The position numbers and the translations under genes are program-made. A model generated the notes under the pieces. It worked only from the letters and a program-made list of their open reading frames with translations, ran no database searches and was not told the origin of the DNA. Below, piece after piece: positions 60,711 through 64,000 of a stretch of DNA of 64,000 bases; position 1 is the stretch's first letter, and each line of letters begins with the position of its first letter. Origin of the DNA: Poecilobothrus nobilitatus (Eukaryota; Arthropoda; Insecta; Diptera; Dolichopodidae); NCBI GenBank assembly GCA_947095535.1, contig OX352774.1:246723825-246787824 (forward strand), read 5' to 3'.

Positions 60711-62293
60711 ATACCCGTACGATAGGATCGGGTATAATAAAATTACTCCTCCGTTTGTAACACCTCGAAATAAGCGAGCTAGATATACCTTCAAAGGTAT
60801 GGATCGGATCAGAAAAAAATTCTAAGACTTTTGAGCCATGTCCGTCCGTCCGTCCGTCCGTCCGGCAGCACGCTAACTCAAAAACTAAGAAAGCTAGAAT
60901 CTTGAAATTTACACAAAATATTTTGGGAGTAATTTGTAGGTTCCCTATTTTTTTTGGTTGAGTTTGGACCAAGCCTTAGGGTAGCTCTCGAACACCTAAC
61001 TTTTAGATCCCCACATTTTTTTTGCAATAGAGCTATGAAATTTTAACTACTGATAGATCTCACAAAAATATTAATTTTATTTTTAATAACTTTTTTTTGT
61101 AGCTCCACCCGTTACGGAGCTACAGCTCCCCAAAGGTTCAAAAAAGCTCTATATTTAAATTGTTATAGCACAAGTTGTATAAGGTATATCTTCATTTTGA
61201 AAACGCTAAACGATTACTACTTTCATTAGCTTTAACAGTATATATATAATAAATATATATTTTTGGCATACGGTGTCTTAATTTACCGTTATGCGAAACT
61301 CAAATTTTGCAAAATTCTTTAACCCTTCCATCTTCTAAACGGTTAAAGTTGGAAACTTGAAATTTTGACAGAAGTTAGATCTTTGAAAATTAGTATGAGT
61401 CATTTCAGAAATTTTTTTTGTATCACCCCCCGTTTAGGAGCTGTAAGGGGTCAAAAACTGAAAATTTCCTATTTTTAAACACCTGTAACTTGAACACCTG
61501 TTAAAATTTTTTTGAAGTAATACACAAAAATTAAAGCTTCAACATTATACTCTTATTTCTGTTAACAACTTTTTTTAATAATATAGGGTTACTTTATAAT
61601 TGACGAAAGTGTTACTTGGTTTTTTCAAATTTTCTAACAAATTTCTTTAACGATTTTTTTGCATATTGTTTTACTCGATAATTTGAAATTGTTGAGGATA
61701 TAATGCGTAGTACAAAAAATGTAATTAAATAAACAACATAACGGTTGCTTGAAGAATTTTTATTATTTATATGATATTGATATATATCCATACTTATATA
61801 ATATCATGTTTATTTACATATTGTATATGTCACTAGTGAATGAATGATAAGAGTATAGATGTATATTATATAGCGCCGTATTTACATACATATATGTATT
61901 TTATTGTACTTATAAGAAATTATTCTGTGAATGGAATATTTAAATATAATATAATATAATATTTAAAATTATATTTACTGTTTTGTACTTAGTAAATTTA
62001 ATATACATTTACCGCTTAGTATTAAATGGTACTATAGAATATTTGAAAAAGTTTTGGATTGATAATCGTTATGTGGAAGGTTAGAATCTGCTTTTGAAGA
62101 ATGTACATATAAACATATAGTTTGAATATATGTACAACCCATAGTTCTAGAAATTATAAAATTCACCCAAATTATTTTAAAATACTAAAATATTAAAAAA
62201 ATAATATTGTGAGCAGAGTGACAGGCTGTTAACATACTAACGGTTCGTACGGGTATCTAAGAGTTGACAAAGGCAACTGTATTCTTCCTCGTT
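60711..62293 (+). mobile_element. DINE-1-like HINE (non-autonomous Helentron), copy B
   Basis: The 5' end begins ATACCCGTACGA and makes a local foldback with CGGGTAT (60729-60735). The (GTCC)n core is at 60840-60864. The 3' subterminal repeat TCGTACGGGTAT (62245-62256) is the exact inverse of the 5' end. The hairpin AGTTGAC-AAA-GGCAACT (62262-62278) has one mismatch, and the terminus is TGTATTCTTCCTCGTT. A T precedes the 5' end and a T follows the 3' end, as Helentron-type insertion between T and T predicts. It is longer than copy A by an internal block at 62061-62180. The reverse frame 60709-60972 through the GTCC array is not a gene; the array length change in copy A would shift it. Confidence 0.87.
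60840..60864 (+). repeat. (GTCC)n tetranucleotide core of copy B
   Basis: Six tandem GTCC words, ending in GGCAGC where copy A has CAGC. It is the polymorphic core of the element. Confidence 0.85.
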
Positions 62294-64000
62294 TTATGAA
62301 TAAAATTGGTACAAAAAAAAAGGACAACTTTAGAATGAAAAATATGCAGTAATTAATTGTTTATCTTTAAAATCACTTAAAATCTTTAAAATCAATTTTT
62401 ATGAATATAGTAAATTGATTCAGAATGATGAAAAATTTTTAATCTTTGTTTTATTTAATGTTTTTTTTGATCACAAAATGATTTATATAAGGATGAAATA
62501 GTTGGAAAATATTTAAAATTATCCTTAAAAGGTTATGGACTCCAAATTTAAGTTAAAAATATTTCAAAACAAAAAAAAAATTATCTAATTGGCAAAGATT
62601 CTTCAATAAATATATCGATTCTTCTTTAATAAAACAAAAATGATTCTAATATTTCACAAGAAATTTAATGTTGAGGTCATTATTGTACAATTTTTAATAT
62701 ATTTTGGCGAAGTTTGGTTTTTTGTTACCAAAAAATCAAAAATTGAAAATTTCAAAAGAATTCTTTACAAGTTCAATGTTCATTTAAAAATGTTTGTTTT
62801 TTCTTTTTTTTTATTTTTTTTTCTTTTTAACTTTTTAACTCATTTGTAATTGTTTTTGTGTCAAAAACTACTAAATGAAAGTTATAGTTATAAATAAAAA
62901 TAAAATGTCAATAAAAATATAAAAAAAGAAATAACTTAAAATAAAATAATAAAAAAAAAAAAGATAATTTATTCAACCCAATTCGTAAAACGAATTGACA
63001 AGAATTATTATGATAAATTTTATTCTTGTGTTTTTCTAAACATGTAAATATAAAAAAAATTAATTCAAAAAAATGGCTAGCCGAATTCATTCCCCAAGGA
63101 ATTTACGCCCTAAAACAAAAATTAATTTATGCCTTAAAATTTTCAATGAAACTTAGTTTTAAGTTCATAATATGAACTGTTATTGATCTGAGTTGTTTTT
63201 CATAATTTCAGTTATTCTTCATAACTCCGTCATCAGATGTTTTCTTCATTCATGCAAAAAGATTTAAAACAATTCTTATAAAATTAAAGTGAAAAACTTC
63301 AAATATAAATTCTTTAGGTCTTTAAGTTAATTATTACATTTAATCAACGAAAAACAATTATGTATATAAAAAAGTCGTATTCAAATGGTAATTTTGAACA
63401 CTTATTATGCTATAAAAATAATTGTAAGTCGCTAAATTGTTTTATTTTATGTATTAAAGCATGTTCTTTCGTGAAACATAGTCATTCGTGTGAAGAAGCA
63501 TTCTAAGTATTTGGAATTTGTAGCTATAAAAGAAATAAAATCAAATTGTATGGATAATCTAACTATACTAAGAAGTTACAATATTGCGAGTGTCATCGAT
63601 CTGAAAATCCTCTATTTGACAAAATTATATAGATTTTGATAAGACTTTTACAAAATACCCTTTTCCAATATATCAAATTCCCTTTTTTTTAAATTTCCTA
63701 TTTTAAAATCCTCTATTTGATTCCTAAGTATACGTACTTATACAAAAATCTGTGATTGTCCTTTTTTATGTATGTCAATCAGAACTACATAATATATACT
63801 ACATAATATATAATATATATACATATATCAATATGAATTTCTTTTCCAGATTAAACGTATATACAATATATAATTATATATAAAATAAACAATTTTTCCG
63901 CCTCAAAAGGGGAAATCGTAATTGCATAACCAACCATAAAACCCATCCTAATAATTTTTTATACGCAGACATATTTCAATCGGAATGGTGTCGAATGCTC
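62294..64000. other. AT-rich noncoding DNA
   Basis: No gene or repeat end is recognised. Frames 62640-62849 and 62908-63090 are Phe/Leu/Lys-rich and lack motifs. The sequence near 63460-63730 is slightly more mixed and repeats CTCTATTTGA at about 63610 and 63711, without further identity. Confidence 0.6.

Noticed and set aside
60709..60972. Reverse-strand open frame of 87 codons in HINE copy B
   Set aside because: It reads through the (GTCC)n array. Copy A has an array length differing by four bases, which would break the frame, so it is not a conserved protein.

Overview
This 64-kb window is very A+T-rich (roughly four bases in five by eye). It is full of poly(A), poly(T) and (AT)n tracts, and I see no intact protein-coding gene in it. 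The reading frames that can be drawn are short, rich in Phe/Lys/Ile/Tyr/Asn, and explained by homopolymer composition or by mobile elements. What is there is a layered graveyard of transposable elements in otherwise unique-looking DNA, as expected of a large intergenic region or a giant intron in an insect.

The best clue to the host is a repeat present as two near-identical copies (43978-45445 and 60711-62293). It has a 5' end ATACCCG...CGGGTAT, a (GTCC)n core, a 3' subterminal inverted repeat TCGTACGGGTAT, and then a hairpin and a terminus like TTCTTCCTCGTT. This is the architecture of DINE-1/INE-1 (HINE, Helentron-derived) elements of flies, so I infer a dipteran, probably a brachyceran. 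Older related fragments lie at 9197-9530, 27256-28030, 32330-32470, 34304-35206 and 54808-55150.

Layout: 1-6 kb is mostly featureless, with a possible LTR-retrotransposon protease scrap (about 1040-1275) and an ACAGGGTGT-ended element (2651-3025). From 6 to 24 kb there are broken non-LTR retrotransposon (LINE) pieces at 6.0, 8.6-9.1, 15.55-16.06, 18.0-18.25 and 23.33-23.7 kb, plus a cluster of foldback units at 11.38-11.74 kb. From 25 to 42 kb there are two 22-bp minisatellites, a tRNA-derived SINE in three copies (30.15, 34.69, 41.22 kb), a reverse-strand LINE end (30.8-31.1 kb), a GC-richer poly(A)-tailed fragment (32.5-32.8 kb), a tRNA-Glu-like gene or pseudogene (38.44 kb) and a second ACAGGGTGT element (39.26-39.92 kb). 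From 44 to 62 kb come the two HINE copies, a LINE reverse-transcriptase relic (48.93-49.48 kb), a SINE-like piece (59.04 kb) and a TA-flanked MITE that splits an old LINE end (59.71-60.09 kb).

Nothing here forms an operon or pathway. The interest lies in the element families, their termini and duplicated target sites, the nested insertions, and a few unexplained non-homopolymer islands. All family assignments come from reading motifs and translations by eye; no database search or computed alignment was possible.
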